Below, one piece after another: positions 7,237-15,685 of a stretch of DNA of 64,000 nucleotides (within the stretch, counting starts at the first letter, position 1; each line of letters opens with the position of its first letter). This stretch comes from Muribaculaceae bacterium (GTDB lineage: Bacteria; Bacteroidota; Bacteroidia; Bacteroidales; Muribaculaceae), in the NCBI GenBank assembly GCA_014867205.1, contig WGUO01000001.1, positions 186,001-250,000 on the forward strand, read 5' to 3'. Under the pieces are notes generated by a model. It was given only the letters and a program-made list of their open reading frames with translations, had not been told where the DNA came from and did no database searches. The position numbers and the translations under genes were made by a program.

Positions 7237-8643
7237 CTACTCGCGGCGTGCCGGTGCCGACGGCCATGGGAAATTAGAGGGGTTGACCGTAAGATGGATA
7301 TTCTGCTGTCCAAGACGCACCTCGATATATTTTGTCAGCCTCTCGCGGTCCTGGGCCGTGAGGCCTGCGGGAGCATTGACAAATATCATACTGACAGTGT
7401 CGGCGCCGGCTGTCCCTACCGAAGAGGCTACCATCTGCGACAGCGCTATGTCCTTGACCGACGGGAACAGGACCTTTATCTCGGGCGAGACCTTGACGCT
7501 TTCGTCAGAGAACTGTCTGTTGAGGCTGAGGAGGCTCCGCAGGGAGTCGATGGTGTTCTGTCTCGTGGCTATCTCGGCCTGCATCATCTTGTAGAACTGG
7601 TCGGCGTTGTCGGCCATATTGCCTTTCTCGCGATTCAGAGAGAATCCCTGCTTTATATTAAGGATTGTGCCTCCGAGTCCGACGGAATCGAGTTTGTTCA
7701 TCATGGCGAGCTGTAGGGAGTCCTTGGAAAGCGCCTCCCCTATCAGGGTGACATCGATATATCTCTTGCCGTTGCTCACATATTCGTCGTGAGAGAGAAC
7801 CTGCGTGTTCGGGAACACCATCTCTGACTCTATGAATCTCTGGGCGTTGTTGATGAACACGGTCTTGCGGATCATCACCATTGTCAGATACACGCTTACA
7901 CAGATAGTTGCGGCGATTACAGCGTAGGCCGCTGTCTGGAGCCTGCGGGCACGTCGCTCATTCTGGTAGACTACCTTCTTGAATCCCATCATCTTCACTC
8001 CGATCCAGGTTGCGAAGAAGATGAAGATCATGTTGGTGAAGAAGAGGTAGAGCGCGCCGAGGAAGAAGTGCATCTGGAGTGTGGCGAGTCCGTAGCCGGC
8101 CGTGCAGAGAGGTGGCATAAGTGATGTTGCGATAGCCACACCCGGCATCACCTGGCCTTTGTTTTTGGCTGCAATGCTGAGTATGCCGGCGGCTCCGCCG
8201 AAAAGTGCTACAAACACATCGAAGATCGAGGGGGAAGTGCGTGCCAACAGTTGCGAGGTGCCCTCGAACTGCGGTGAGATCAGAAAATAGATCGCCGAGG
8301 CCACCAGCGAGCCTACCACGGCGGCCGTCGTATTCTTGAGGCTCCGCTTGACAAGGTCGAAATCCTGTATGGCGATTCCGAGGCCCATCCCGATTATGGG
8401 ACCCATCAGCGGAGAGATGAGCATAGCTCCGATTATTACAGGTATGCTGTTGGTGTTGAGTCCCAGCGACGCGATGAATATCGCGAAAATCAGGGTGAGC
8501 AGCTGGCTCCCCTTGAATGACACCCCCGACCGTATGCTCGCCTCGATGTCATTCTGTGGCTCTAAATCATCCTTTACATTGAAATATGTCATCAGAGCAT
8601 TCCATGTGCCGATGATGCGCTCCTTCAGCGTATTACTTTCCAT
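7237..8643 (-). CDS. DUF389 domain membrane protein
   Basis: A 468-residue integral membrane protein. Residues about 35-220 form a hydrophobic core of roughly six membrane helices. They carry the family pattern NSIPVIIGAMLISPLMGPI and GVAIATSLMPPLCTAG, which is characteristic of DUF389 (TIGR00341-type) proteins. The C-terminal half has one more membrane segment (TAAYAVIAATICVSVYLTM) followed by a soluble domain that appears to lie outside the membrane. The molecular function of the family is not established. The start codon is preceded by an array of the heptamer TTCATAA (sense strand). It is divergent from the TrmH-like gene. Confidence 0.88.
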   Translation of the reverse strand: MESNTLKERIIGTWNALMTYFNVKDDLEPQNDIEASIRSGVSFKGSQLLTLIFAIFIASLGLNTNSIPVIIGAMLISPLMGPIIGMGLGIAIQDFDLVKRSLKNTTAAVVGSLVASAIYFLISPQFEGTSQLLARTSPSIFDVFVALFGGAAGILSIAAKNKGQVMPGVAIATSLMPPLCTAGYGLATLQMHFFLGALYLFFTNMIFIFFATWIGVKMMGFKKVVYQNERRARRLQTAAYAVIAATICVSVYLTMVMIRKTVFINNAQRFIESEMVFPNTQVLSHDEYVSNGKRYIDVTLIGEALSKDSLQLAMMNKLDSVGLGGTILNIKQGFSLNREKGNMADNADQFYKMMQAEIATRQNTIDSLRSLLSLNRQFSDESVKVSPEIKVLFPSVKDIALSQMVASSVGTAGADTVSMIFVNAPAGLTAQDRERLTKYIEVRLGQQNIHLTVNPSNFPWPSAPARRE

Positions 8644-8659
8644 AATAATTAATGATAAA

Positions 8660-8734
8660 TTATGAATTATGAATTATGAATTATGAATTATGAATTATGA
8701 ATGATGAATTATTTTACTAATGATGAATTATGAA
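8660..8734. repeat. Tandem heptamer array before the DUF389 start
   Basis: Six perfect head-to-tail copies of TTATGAA occupy 8660-8701, followed by TGATGAA at 8702-8708 and, after a short break, another TGATGAA and TTATGAA up to about 8734. Read in the direction of the DUF389 gene the unit is TTCATAA, and the array ends within about 10-17 nt of its ATG. Confidence 0.9.
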
Positions 8735-8848
8735 TGTGGAGTGAGGAGTTATTAATGAGGAGTGGGGGGGTGTCGGCGCGGTGGGAGCTGTGCCGGCAAA
8801 AAGTGGAATCTTTCTTATTTAACAGATGGCAGCGGAATATGATTAAGA

Positions 8849-8904
8849 CCGTGCGATATTTTTTAGTCGCACGGCCCCATTTGACATATTTTTTACTAAT
8901 TTTG
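8849..8904 (+). promoter_or_regulatory. Candidate trmH-like promoter with overlapping dyad
   Basis: A -7 box TAATTTTG is at 8897-8904. No TTTG lies at the proper -33 distance. Instead an 8-bp inverted repeat (CCGTGCGA at 8849-8856 and TCGCACGG at 8867-8874) ends where the -33 element would be. It could be an operator or activator site. The rest of the 352-bp spacer 8644-8995 is occupied by the heptamer arrays on both sides and otherwise shows nothing recognisable. Confidence 0.5.
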
Positions 8905-8963
8905 CAGTCGCAAAAGAGAATCTCTCCTCACTCATCATTCATAAATCATCATTATCAATCTAC

Positions 8964-8991
8964 ATTCATCATTCATCATTCATAAATCATC
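8964..8991. repeat. Heptamer array before the TrmH-like start
   Basis: Four contiguous 7-bp units, ATTCATC, ATTCATC, ATTCATA and AATCATC, end 4 nt before the ATG at 8996. Looser relatives extend upstream to about 8933. The sense strand of the array has no G. Confidence 0.85.
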
Positions 8992-8995
8992 ATTA

Positions 8996-9790
8996 ATGGT
9001 TGTTGAGTTGACAGATATCGGGAGTCCGGAACTTGACATATTCGCGCGGCTGACCGAGGCTCAGCTCCGGTCAGCCACGGAATCGGCGGGAGGGTTCTTC
9101 ATTGCGGAGAGTCCCAAGGTGATACGCGTGGCCCTCGACCGGGGCTACGAGCCCTTTGCGCTGCTGTGCGAGACGAGGCATATCACCGGCGATGCCGCCG
9201 ACATCATGGAGAGGATCGGCGACATACCGGTCTACACCGGTAGCCGCGAGTTGCTCGCGTCGTTGACCGGCTATCGGCTGACGCGCGGCGTGCTGTGCGC
9301 CATGCGGCGCAAGCCGTTGCCCACTCTCGACGCAGTTTGTGGCCGGTCCCGGCTTGTGGCCGTGATTCAGAGTGTCACCGACACCACCAACATCGGGGCA
9401 ATATTCCGCTCGGCCTCGGCATTAGGTGTCGATGCCGTGGTGCTTTCGTCAGACTCCTGCGACCCGTTGAACCGACGAGCCGTCAGGGTCTCGATGGGCA
9501 CGGTGTTCACTGTGCCCTGGACCATGACGGCTCAGCCTGTACGTGAATTGTCGCGGCTTGGTTTCGCTACGGCGGCCCTCGCGCTCAGCGACGACTCTAT
9601 TTCTCTTGACGATCCGGTGCTCAGGGAGCAGAACCGGCTGGCCGTTGTTTTCGGGACGGAGGGTGACGGTCTCCCCCGTCAGACCATCGAGTCTGCCGAT
9701 TTCGTGGTCAGGATACCGATGAGCCACGGCGTGGATTCGCTCAATGTGGCAGCCGCGGCCGCCGTGACGTTCTGGGAACTGAGACGCTGA
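8996..9790 (+). CDS. TrmH/SpoU-family RNA 2'-O-methyltransferase
   Basis: A 264-residue SPOUT-class enzyme that transfers a methyl group from S-adenosylmethionine to a ribose 2'-hydroxyl in tRNA or rRNA. The first 100 residues resemble the substrate-binding domain (FFIAESPKVIRVALDRG). The knotted catalytic domain shows motif 1 TNIGAIFRSASALG (about residues 130-144), motif 2 VFGTEGDGLP (about 218) and motif 3 IPMSHGVDSLNVAAAAAV (near 240-255). The substrate nucleotide cannot be deduced, so it could be an RlmB-like or TrmH-like enzyme. The start is taken as the ATG at 8996, directly after the heptamer array. It is transcribed divergently from the DUF389 gene. Confidence 0.9.
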   Translation: MVVELTDIGSPELDIFARLTEAQLRSATESAGGFFIAESPKVIRVALDRGYEPFALLCETRHITGDAADIMERIGDIPVYTGSRELLASLTGYRLTRGVLCAMRRKPLPTLDAVCGRSRLVAVIQSVTDTTNIGAIFRSASALGVDAVVLSSDSCDPLNRRAVRVSMGTVFTVPWTMTAQPVRELSRLGFATAALALSDDSISLDDPVLREQNRLAVVFGTEGDGLPRQTIESADFVVRIPMSHGVDSLNVAAAAAVTFWELRR

Positions 9791-9816
9791 GAGTACACTG
9801 AACTCTAACCCGCCCT

Positions 9817-9840
9817 AAACTTTTTCCTCAAAAAGTTTTG
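9817..9840 (+). terminator. Hairpin after the TrmH-like gene, fused to the next promoter
   Basis: A 9-bp stem (AAACTTTTT with AAAAAGTTT, loop CCTC) is followed by TTG. The last bases form the TTTG -33 box of the following promoter (9837-9840). An AT-rich stem makes termination strength uncertain. Confidence 0.5.
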
Positions 9841-9867
9841 GTCAATTAAATTTTATGCTTAATTTTG
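9837..9867 (+). promoter_or_regulatory. Promoter of the SusF-like gene
   Basis: TTTG (9837-9840), a 19-bp spacer and TAATTTTG (9860-9867) match the Bacteroidota vegetative consensus. The predicted start is near 9873, giving a 5' leader of about 250 nt before the ATG at 10127. In that leader the 9-mer AATAATACA occurs twice (near 9946 and 10001); I recognise no riboswitch. Confidence 0.78.
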
Positions 9868-10126
9868 CAAAGAATTGTTAACTCAAAGGGGTTAAGAAAA
9901 ATTCTGCCGATTTTTAGAGGTGAGTTATTTACTTGACCTTTAATGAAATAATACAATTTGTATCAACCATGAGAACTCAGACTTAAAATTTAGCCTGAAT
10001 AAAATAATACAACATCCATCCTCACCGCAGGTCGAGACATAATGACCGTCCGGCGTGTGGGCATCATGTTATGTGACTGAAACTACAATCAACAACTAAT
10101 AATTAATCAAACCAAATTTTTCAGAC

Positions 10127-11725
10127 ATGAAAAAACTTACACTTTTGCTGGCCACAGCCTTTGTAGGCTTTACGGCTTCAGCTCAACTGTATGTGACTGG
10201 TGGTGAGGTAACAGGAGCTCCTGCTGCATGGAATCCTGCAAATCCCCTGGCCGTCACATTGGAGGATGGCTCCTATACTTTTAAAGCTAAGGGAGGATTT
10301 AAAATCTCTACGGCTAAAGGCACTTGGGACGAATTCAATGCAGGCTGCTATACTACAGATGGTGCATGGCAGAAATCAGGTGCTACTGCAACAGTAAATC
10401 TTAAAAAGGGGGATGTAGATATAGCTGCTCCTAAAGCCGAGACTGAGATAACATACGTCGTTGCTGAGGACCTCTCAAAGATTACAGGAACGCTGCCCAA
10501 CGGAGAGACGTTCGGTGAAGAAGTTGCTCCTGACTTCTATGTTATTGGTGGTGGTTTTGGAAGTTGGGAGCTCAAAAATGAGAGCCTCAAGATGACAAGA
10601 TCCGGAAATGTATACACTTACACTTCAGAGAGTGGCATAAACGGTGCGTGGAAAATTAACGACGGAACATGGGCAGTAAGTTATGGTCAAGGCGAAGCGG
10701 GGATGCCTGTAGTTGGCACTCTTTATAATGTTGCCTTTAATGGCGGCGACATGACTTCTACTATCTCAGAAAAGGTTACAATTACGTTCACTTATGTTGA
10801 AGGTGGACAGAGTACCGTTCTTCTGACCACAGATGGCGACGATCCCAATCCTCCGACACCCCCGGAAACTGACTATACCACATGGTATTTCAATGTATGC
10901 GGTCAGTATAATAACTGGCAAGACAATGGAGTTAAATTCAGTGCCGACGGTAAAGCTGAAATCAAGGACCTTAAGCTTGACAATGACGGAGGTAAGTTTA
11001 AAATCAAGGTTTGGAATGGTGCTGACCAATGGTATGGTCATTCAGTTGCTATCGTTGCCGGCACTCCTACAGTCATTGAACTTGGTGGTCCTGACATGAC
11101 CATGGCTGATGGTGCAGAAGGCAATGTATATAATGTTGCTTTCGATGCCAAGACCAACACCATGACTGTTACCAAAGTAGGTGACGATCCGCAGCCGGTT
11201 GTTGTTCCGGAGACACTTTATCTGATTGGTAATGTTCCCGCTTCTGACGGCGTGTACAGCAGCAGCAAGGGTGTTGCCATGACTAAGGTAGGAGACACAT
11301 TCACTTGCATCACTCCTATATCTGACGCAGGTGAAGGTTACGGTTACTTCAGTTTCTGTCAGGTTCTCGGCGATGACTGGGATACGGTTAACTCTATGGA
11401 TCGCTTTGGTGCCGCTACCAAGGATCAGGAGGTTGTTCTGGGTTCAACCGCCTATGACTTTACAACCTACAAGGCCGGCGTAAACGCATCTTCTTGCCAG
11501 TCTTTCAAGATTGCCGCAAGCGAGCCTAAGATGAATTATCTATTCACTATGGACTTCAAGACCGGCAAGCTCACTATCGACCAAAAGACCGGTATCGACT
11601 CTATCGAGGCTGAGAACGGCGTGGCTGTTTACTACAACCTCCAGGGTCAGCGTGTTGAGAACCCCGCAAACGGTCTCTTCGTTCGCGTGCTCAACGGCAA
11701 GGCTACTAAGGTCATGGTTAAGTAA
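10127..11725 (+). CDS. SusF-like multidomain surface protein with T9SS-type C-terminal domain
   Basis: A 532-residue secreted protein with signal peptide MKKLTLLLATAFVGFTASA. Several segments resemble starch-binding repeats of SusE/SusF type: YVIGGGFGSWELKNESLKM (about 140), WYFNVCGQYNNWQDNG (about 255) and LYLIGNVPASDGVY (about 365). They are separated by acidic, proline-rich linkers (GDDPNPPTPPETD and GDDPQPVVVPE). The last 40 residues (VYYNLQGQRVENP, LFVRVLNGKATKVMVK) form the type A T9SS sorting signal common in this group. There is no lipobox after the signal peptide, unlike classical SusE/F lipoproteins. A glycan-binding role is inferred from the repeats. It has its own promoter and terminator and no SusC/D partner nearby. 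Its base composition is visibly less GC-rich than the genes to its right. Confidence 0.8.
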   Translation: MKKLTLLLATAFVGFTASAQLYVTGGEVTGAPAAWNPANPLAVTLEDGSYTFKAKGGFKISTAKGTWDEFNAGCYTTDGAWQKSGATATVNLKKGDVDIAAPKAETEITYVVAEDLSKITGTLPNGETFGEEVAPDFYVIGGGFGSWELKNESLKMTRSGNVYTYTSESGINGAWKINDGTWAVSYGQGEAGMPVVGTLYNVAFNGGDMTSTISEKVTITFTYVEGGQSTVLLTTDGDDPNPPTPPETDYTTWYFNVCGQYNNWQDNGVKFSADGKAEIKDLKLDNDGGKFKIKVWNGADQWYGHSVAIVAGTPTVIELGGPDMTMADGAEGNVYNVAFDAKTNTMTVTKVGDDPQPVVVPETLYLIGNVPASDGVYSSSKGVAMTKVGDTFTCITPISDAGEGYGYFSFCQVLGDDWDTVNSMDRFGAATKDQEVVLGSTAYDFTTYKAGVNASSCQSFKIAASEPKMNYLFTMDFKTGKLTIDQKTGIDSIEAENGVAVYYNLQGQRVENPANGLFVRVLNGKATKVMVK

Positions 11726-11750
11726 TTTAAAACCAACTCATATCATAAAG

Positions 11751-11779
11751 GATGCGCCTCTCGGGGCGCATCTTTTTTT
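11751..11779 (+). terminator. Strong terminator after the SusF-like gene
   Basis: An 8-bp GC-rich stem (GATGCGCC with GGCGCATC, 11751-11758 and 11765-11772) has a 6-nt loop and is followed by seven T residues. Confidence 0.9.
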
Positions 11780-11808
11780 GTTTCTTGTCGGAAATTGTTG
11801 TAAATTTG
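11777..11808 (+). promoter_or_regulatory. Promoter of the S1/P1 nuclease operon
   Basis: TTTG (11777-11780), a 20-bp spacer and TAAATTTG (11801-11808). The -33 box is formed by the T-run of the preceding terminator. The predicted start near 11814 leaves a leader of about 15 nt before the ATG at 11829 and rules out any longer reading frame start. Confidence 0.8.
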
Positions 11809-11828
11809 TGTCTCTAATTGAATCAAGC

Positions 11829-12614
11829 ATGACATCTATCTATAGAAACCTGATTGCCGGCATCGGCATCATGTCCTCGTTGGCCGCTTTCGGCTGGGGA
11901 CAGAAGGGCCACGACACTGTGGCCTACATCGCCGAGTGCCACCTGACCCCGGAGGCCAAGGGCGCCGCCGAGCAACTGCTTGACGGCAAGTCTATCGTCT
12001 ATTACGCCAACTGGCTCGACAATGCCTCGCATACCCCCGAGTATGCCTACAGCAAGACCTGGCACTACAAGAACATCGACGCCGACCGGACATTCGATGA
12101 CGCCCCTCTCAACGAGAAGGGCGACATAGTACGCGCCCTCGACGAGCAGATTGCGATCCTTGCCGACACGACGCAGTCGCGCGACAAACGCTCGCTCGCC
12201 CTCAAGATGGTTGTGCATCTCGTCGGCGACATCCACCAGCCCATGCACCTGGGTCACGCCAGCGACCTCGGCGGCAACCGGTGGGAGGTGCGCTACTTCA
12301 AGAGCCCTCGTAACCTGCACTCCGTGTGGGACAGCAGCCTCGTCGAGTCGGCCCACAAATGGAGCTATACCGAGTGGCAGCAGCAGATCGATCGCGCAAC
12401 TCCCGCCGAGGAGGCTGAGATAGTCGCCGCCCTGCATCCCGAGGACTGGGCGCGCCAGACATACGAGATTGCCAGGGAGGTCTATGACAAGACACCTCAG
12501 GACACAAACATCGAGTACAACTACATCGCCGAGTGGACCCCGGTGATCGAGCGGCAGTTTCTGAAGGGTGGCCTTCGCCTGGCCAACGTGCTTAACAACG
12601 CGCTGGGCCGATGA
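11829..12614 (+). CDS. Secreted S1/P1-family zinc nuclease
   Basis: A 261-residue exported nuclease of the S1/P1 family, which uses three zinc ions to cut single-stranded DNA/RNA and release 5'-nucleotides. The signal peptide ends before the tryptophan of FGWGQKGHD, which becomes the mature N-terminal metal ligand, as in P1 nuclease. The remaining ligands are visible: His28, Asp64 in NWLDNASH, His79 in KTWHY, His130, Asp134 and His140 in the VVHLVGDIHQPMH segment, then His164 and Asp168 in NLHSVWDSSL. Likely periplasmic, for nucleotide scavenging. An in-frame start at 11652 exists but lies inside the previous gene and upstream of the promoter, so 11829 is used. The next gene overlaps by 4 bp (ATGA). 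Confidence 0.93.
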   Translation: MTSIYRNLIAGIGIMSSLAAFGWGQKGHDTVAYIAECHLTPEAKGAAEQLLDGKSIVYYANWLDNASHTPEYAYSKTWHYKNIDADRTFDDAPLNEKGDIVRALDEQIAILADTTQSRDKRSLALKMVVHLVGDIHQPMHLGHASDLGGNRWEVRYFKSPRNLHSVWDSSLVESAHKWSYTEWQQQIDRATPAEEAEIVAALHPEDWARQTYEIAREVYDKTPQDTNIEYNYIAEWTPVIERQFLKGGLRLANVLNNALGR

Positions 12615-13090
12615 GAGAGTATCCCGAGCTGAACCTTCCCCCCGTCGCGCAGCGGCTACGACAAGACAGTGACGCGACACGGGTCTTCGACCCTCTGCGC
12701 GGCAAGTGGGTGGTGCTCACCCCCGAGGAGTGGGTGCGCCAGCACTTCACCGCCTGGCTCGTGTCGGAATACCACTACCCCGCCTCGCTGATGTCGAACG
12801 AGATCGGCATTGAGGTCAACGGCACGCGCCGCCGCTGCGACACTGTGGTTTTCCGCCGCGAGGGCACTCCCCTGCTGATTGTCGAGTACAAGGCCCCCGA
12901 CATCGAGATCACACAGGCCGTGTTTGACCAGATAGTGAGATACAACATGAGCCTGCATGCCGAATATCTCATAGTCTCAAACGGCATGAGCCACTACTGC
13001 TGCAAGATCGACTATGCCGGCAACACCTATCACTTCCTGCCCCGGATACCCGACTACCACAGTGTGGCGACAGGAATGAGCGAAAACTGA
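12611..13090 (+). CDS. PD-(D/E)XK protein resembling the HsdR N-terminal domain
   Basis: A stand-alone 159-residue protein with the fold signature found at the N-terminus of type I restriction R subunits (HSDR_N-like). The catalytic pattern is Asp77 in RRCDTVVF, then Glu92-x-Lys94 in LIVEYKAP, with a later QIVRYN helix (Gln plus Arg) typical of this family. There is no helicase or specificity subunit of a restriction system nearby, so it is not a restriction enzyme as such. It overlaps the S1/P1 stop by 4 bp and lies 3 bp before uvrD, so all three genes form one transcription unit. A repair or nucleic-acid-processing role with UvrD is inferred. Confidence 0.82.
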   Translation: MREYPELNLPPVAQRLRQDSDATRVFDPLRGKWVVLTPEEWVRQHFTAWLVSEYHYPASLMSNEIGIEVNGTRRRCDTVVFRREGTPLLIVEYKAPDIEITQAVFDQIVRYNMSLHAEYLIVSNGMSHYCCKIDYAGNTYHFLPRIPDYHSVATGMSEN

Positions 13091-13093
13091 CAG

Positions 13094-15496
13094 ATGACAG
13101 AATATAACTACCTTGAGCAACTGAATCCGCAGCAGCGCGCCGCCGTGGAATACTGCGACGGTCCGTCGCTGGTCATAGCCGGTGCTGGGTCGGGCAAGAC
13201 CCGCGTGCTGACCTACAAGATACTCCACCTGATACGCCTCGGTGTGGAGCCATACCGCATACTCGCGCTGACGTTCACCAACAAGGCCGCGCGCGAGATG
13301 AAGGAGCGCATCTCGGCCGTGGCCGGCGAGAAGGCCGCCGCCCGACTATGGATGGGAACCTTCCACTCGATATTCCTCCGCATACTGCGCCGCCACACCG
13401 AGACTCTCGGCTACAAGAACGGCTTCACGATCTACGACACCACCGACACCCGTTCGCTTATAAAGAACATCGTCAAGGAATTAGGTCTCGACGAGAAGCA
13501 GTACAAGGCAGCGTCGGTGGCCTCGCAGATCTCCAACGCCAAGAATGCGATGATGACTCCGGAGCAGTACGAGCGTGAGTATCACGACGCCGACCGGCGG
13601 GCGAAACGCCCCATGATATCGCGCATCTTCGACATCTACGTGAAGCGCTGCCGTGCGGCCAACGCCATGGATTTCGACGACATTCTCTTCAACATGAACA
13701 TACTGTTGCGCGACAACCCCGACATATGCCGGCACTACCGTGAGTTCTTCAGGTTCATACTCGTCGACGAGTATCAGGACACGAACTTCGCGCAGCACAT
13801 GGTGGTGTCGCAGCTCGCGCGGCCCGAGAACAGGATATGTGTCGTCGGCGACGACGCGCAGAGCATATATTCCTTCCGCGGCGCGAACATCGGCAACATC
13901 ATCAACCTTGAGAAGGCATACCCCCGACTACGCACCTTCAAGCTCGAGCGCAACTACCGGTCGACGCAGAACATCGTCAACGCGGCCGGAAGCCTCATCG
14001 AGAAGAACACGCGTCAGCTGCGCAAGCAGGTCTACTCTGAGAACGAGCCGGGGGCGCCTATAGAGATAATACAGACATACAGCGACATCGAGGAGGCATA
14101 TATCGTGGCCACCGGCATCAGCGCGACGAAACTCTCCGAGCATGACTCATACGACGACTACGCCGTGCTCTACCGCACGAACGCGCAGAGCCGTGTGCTC
14201 GAGGAGGCGCTTCGCAAGCGCAACATCGCCTACCGGCTGGTCGGAGGCACCGCCTTCTACCAGCGCAAGGAGATCAAGGATGTGATAGGATACTTCCGTC
14301 TCGCCGTAAATCCCGACGACGACGAGGCGTTGCGCCGCGTCATCAACTTCCCGGCGCGGGGCATAGGCGAGACAACCCTCAAGCGGCTCCAGGCAGCCGC
14401 CACCGAGGCCGGCGTCAGCATATGGACCATACTCGACAACCCTGACAAGTACAGCACGGGCGTCAACGCAGGCACGCAGAAGAAACTGAACGCCTTCACC
14501 GACATGATCCATGAGTTTATCGCCGACAGCGGGAAGTCTGACGCCTACGAGCTCGGCCAGCTGATATACAACCGCACCGGCATTCTGCTGCTATATGCCC
14601 ACGACAGCGCGCCCGAGAGCATATCGCGCCAGGAGAACCTCTCGGAGATGCTCAACGGCCTCAAGGAGTTCGTTGAGACGCGCCGTGAGTCGGGCGAGGG
14701 GGACACGGACATGATGTCGTTCCTCTCCGAGGTCTCGCTCGCCACTGACGCCGACGAGAAAGACAAGACCGACGAGCCGAAGGTGACGCTGATGACCGTT
14801 CACGCCGCCAAGGGACTCGAGTTCAAGCATGTCTATATAGTCGGCGCCGAGGAGGAGCTTTTCCCCTCGTCGATGGCCATGGACACGATAGCCGACATAG
14901 AGGAGGAGCGGCGGCTGATGTATGTAGCCATCACCCGGGCCAAGAAAAGCTGCGTCATCACGCACGCCCGGTCGCGGTTCCGCAACGGGCAGACCAAGAT
15001 GACCTCTCCCTCGCGCTTCTTAGCTGACATCAACCCCAAGTACACCCACTCGGCCGAGTCGGGCAACCTGTGCGGAGACCGTGATGACACGGACCGCCCC
15101 ACATTCGCCGACCCAACTTCCAACTACTTCCGCTCACAGACGAAGAGCGGCAACGGCAGCAGTTACGGCGGGAGCGGCTCATACGGAAACAATGGGAGCG
15201 GCTATGGTTCCTTTTGCAATGGCGGCAGCGGGTCATACAGGCCCGGCTATGGCCGCCCCTCGAATCTGAGGCGCGTCAGGGGCGACATGGCCACGCCGGG
15301 TGCGTCGTCAACGCCAGCCTCGGGTGTCAGTGTCGACGACCTGAAACCAGGCACGCGGATCGAGCACAACAAGTTTGGCGTCGGAACCGTAGTCAAGACT
15401 GGTCACATCAGCGGCGAACCGAGCATCACGGTCGACTTCGGCCCCGTCGGCATAAAGAACCTACTGCTGAAATTCGCAAAGTTTAAAGTTGTATAG
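13094..15496 (+). CDS. uvrD: UvrD/PcrA-type superfamily 1 DNA helicase
   Basis: An 800-residue 3'-to-5' DNA helicase used in nucleotide excision and mismatch repair and in clearing recombination intermediates. Motifs in order: Q-motif LNPQQRAAVEY, Walker A AGAGSGKT (Lys35), motif II VDEYQDTN, GDDAQSIYSFRGA, motif IV/V segments such as VTLMTVHAAKGLEF, and motif VI MYVAITRAKKS. The C-terminal region has a Gly/Ser/Tyr-rich low-complexity linker (about residues 685-740) followed by a Tudor-like end (GTRIEHNKFGVGTVV, then ITVDFG) typical of PcrA/UvrD. The length is normal for the family. pcrA is the alternative name. Confidence 0.95.
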   Translation: MTEYNYLEQLNPQQRAAVEYCDGPSLVIAGAGSGKTRVLTYKILHLIRLGVEPYRILALTFTNKAAREMKERISAVAGEKAAARLWMGTFHSIFLRILRRHTETLGYKNGFTIYDTTDTRSLIKNIVKELGLDEKQYKAASVASQISNAKNAMMTPEQYEREYHDADRRAKRPMISRIFDIYVKRCRAANAMDFDDILFNMNILLRDNPDICRHYREFFRFILVDEYQDTNFAQHMVVSQLARPENRICVVGDDAQSIYSFRGANIGNIINLEKAYPRLRTFKLERNYRSTQNIVNAAGSLIEKNTRQLRKQVYSENEPGAPIEIIQTYSDIEEAYIVATGISATKLSEHDSYDDYAVLYRTNAQSRVLEEALRKRNIAYRLVGGTAFYQRKEIKDVIGYFRLAVNPDDDEALRRVINFPARGIGETTLKRLQAAATEAGVSIWTILDNPDKYSTGVNAGTQKKLNAFTDMIHEFIADSGKSDAYELGQLIYNRTGILLLYAHDSAPESISRQENLSEMLNGLKEFVETRRESGEGDTDMMSFLSEVSLATDADEKDKTDEPKVTLMTVHAAKGLEFKHVYIVGAEEELFPSSMAMDTIADIEEERRLMYVAITRAKKSCVITHARSRFRNGQTKMTSPSRFLADINPKYTHSAESGNLCGDRDDTDRPTFADPTSNYFRSQTKSGNGSSYGGSGSYGNNGSGYGSFCNGGSGSYRPGYGRPSNLRRVRGDMATPGASSTPASGVSVDDLKPGTRIEHNKFGVGTVVKTGHISGEPSITVDFGPVGIKNLLLKFAKFKVV

Positions 15497-15685
15497 ATTT
15501 TAAGGCGATTAGAGTTTAGATTTTAGGTGTTAGAGGTTAGGCAATTAGATTTTAAGGCGTTCGTTGTCCCATGTCCTGTTTTGCGACCAAGGGGAAGCAA
15601 CGTGCCGTCTCCCTCCTCTCTCCTAAAACCGCCAGCCCTATGACCTAACACCTCTCACCTAACACCTAACACCTAACACCTAATA
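15497..15685. repeat. Spacer with inverted short repeats ending in TAACACC heptamers
   Basis: The right part holds TAACACC at 15646-15652, 15660-15666, 15667-15673 and 15674-15680, the last three in perfect tandem and ending 5 nt before the nspC ATG. The left part (about 15520-15560) contains the complementary wording (TTTTAGGTGTTAGAGGTTAG), so the two sides could pair. No promoter consensus was found. Confidence 0.75.

Noticed and set aside
11823..12680. A 285-codon minus-strand frame opposite the S1/P1 nuclease gene.
   Set aside because: The plus strand has all the zinc ligands of a real nuclease; the antisense frame is a by-product of GC-rich third positions.
12611..13090. The HsdR-like gene considered as part of a type I restriction system.
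   Set aside because: There is no helicase-fused R subunit, no M or S subunit nearby, and the gene is only 159 codons long inside a repair-type operon.
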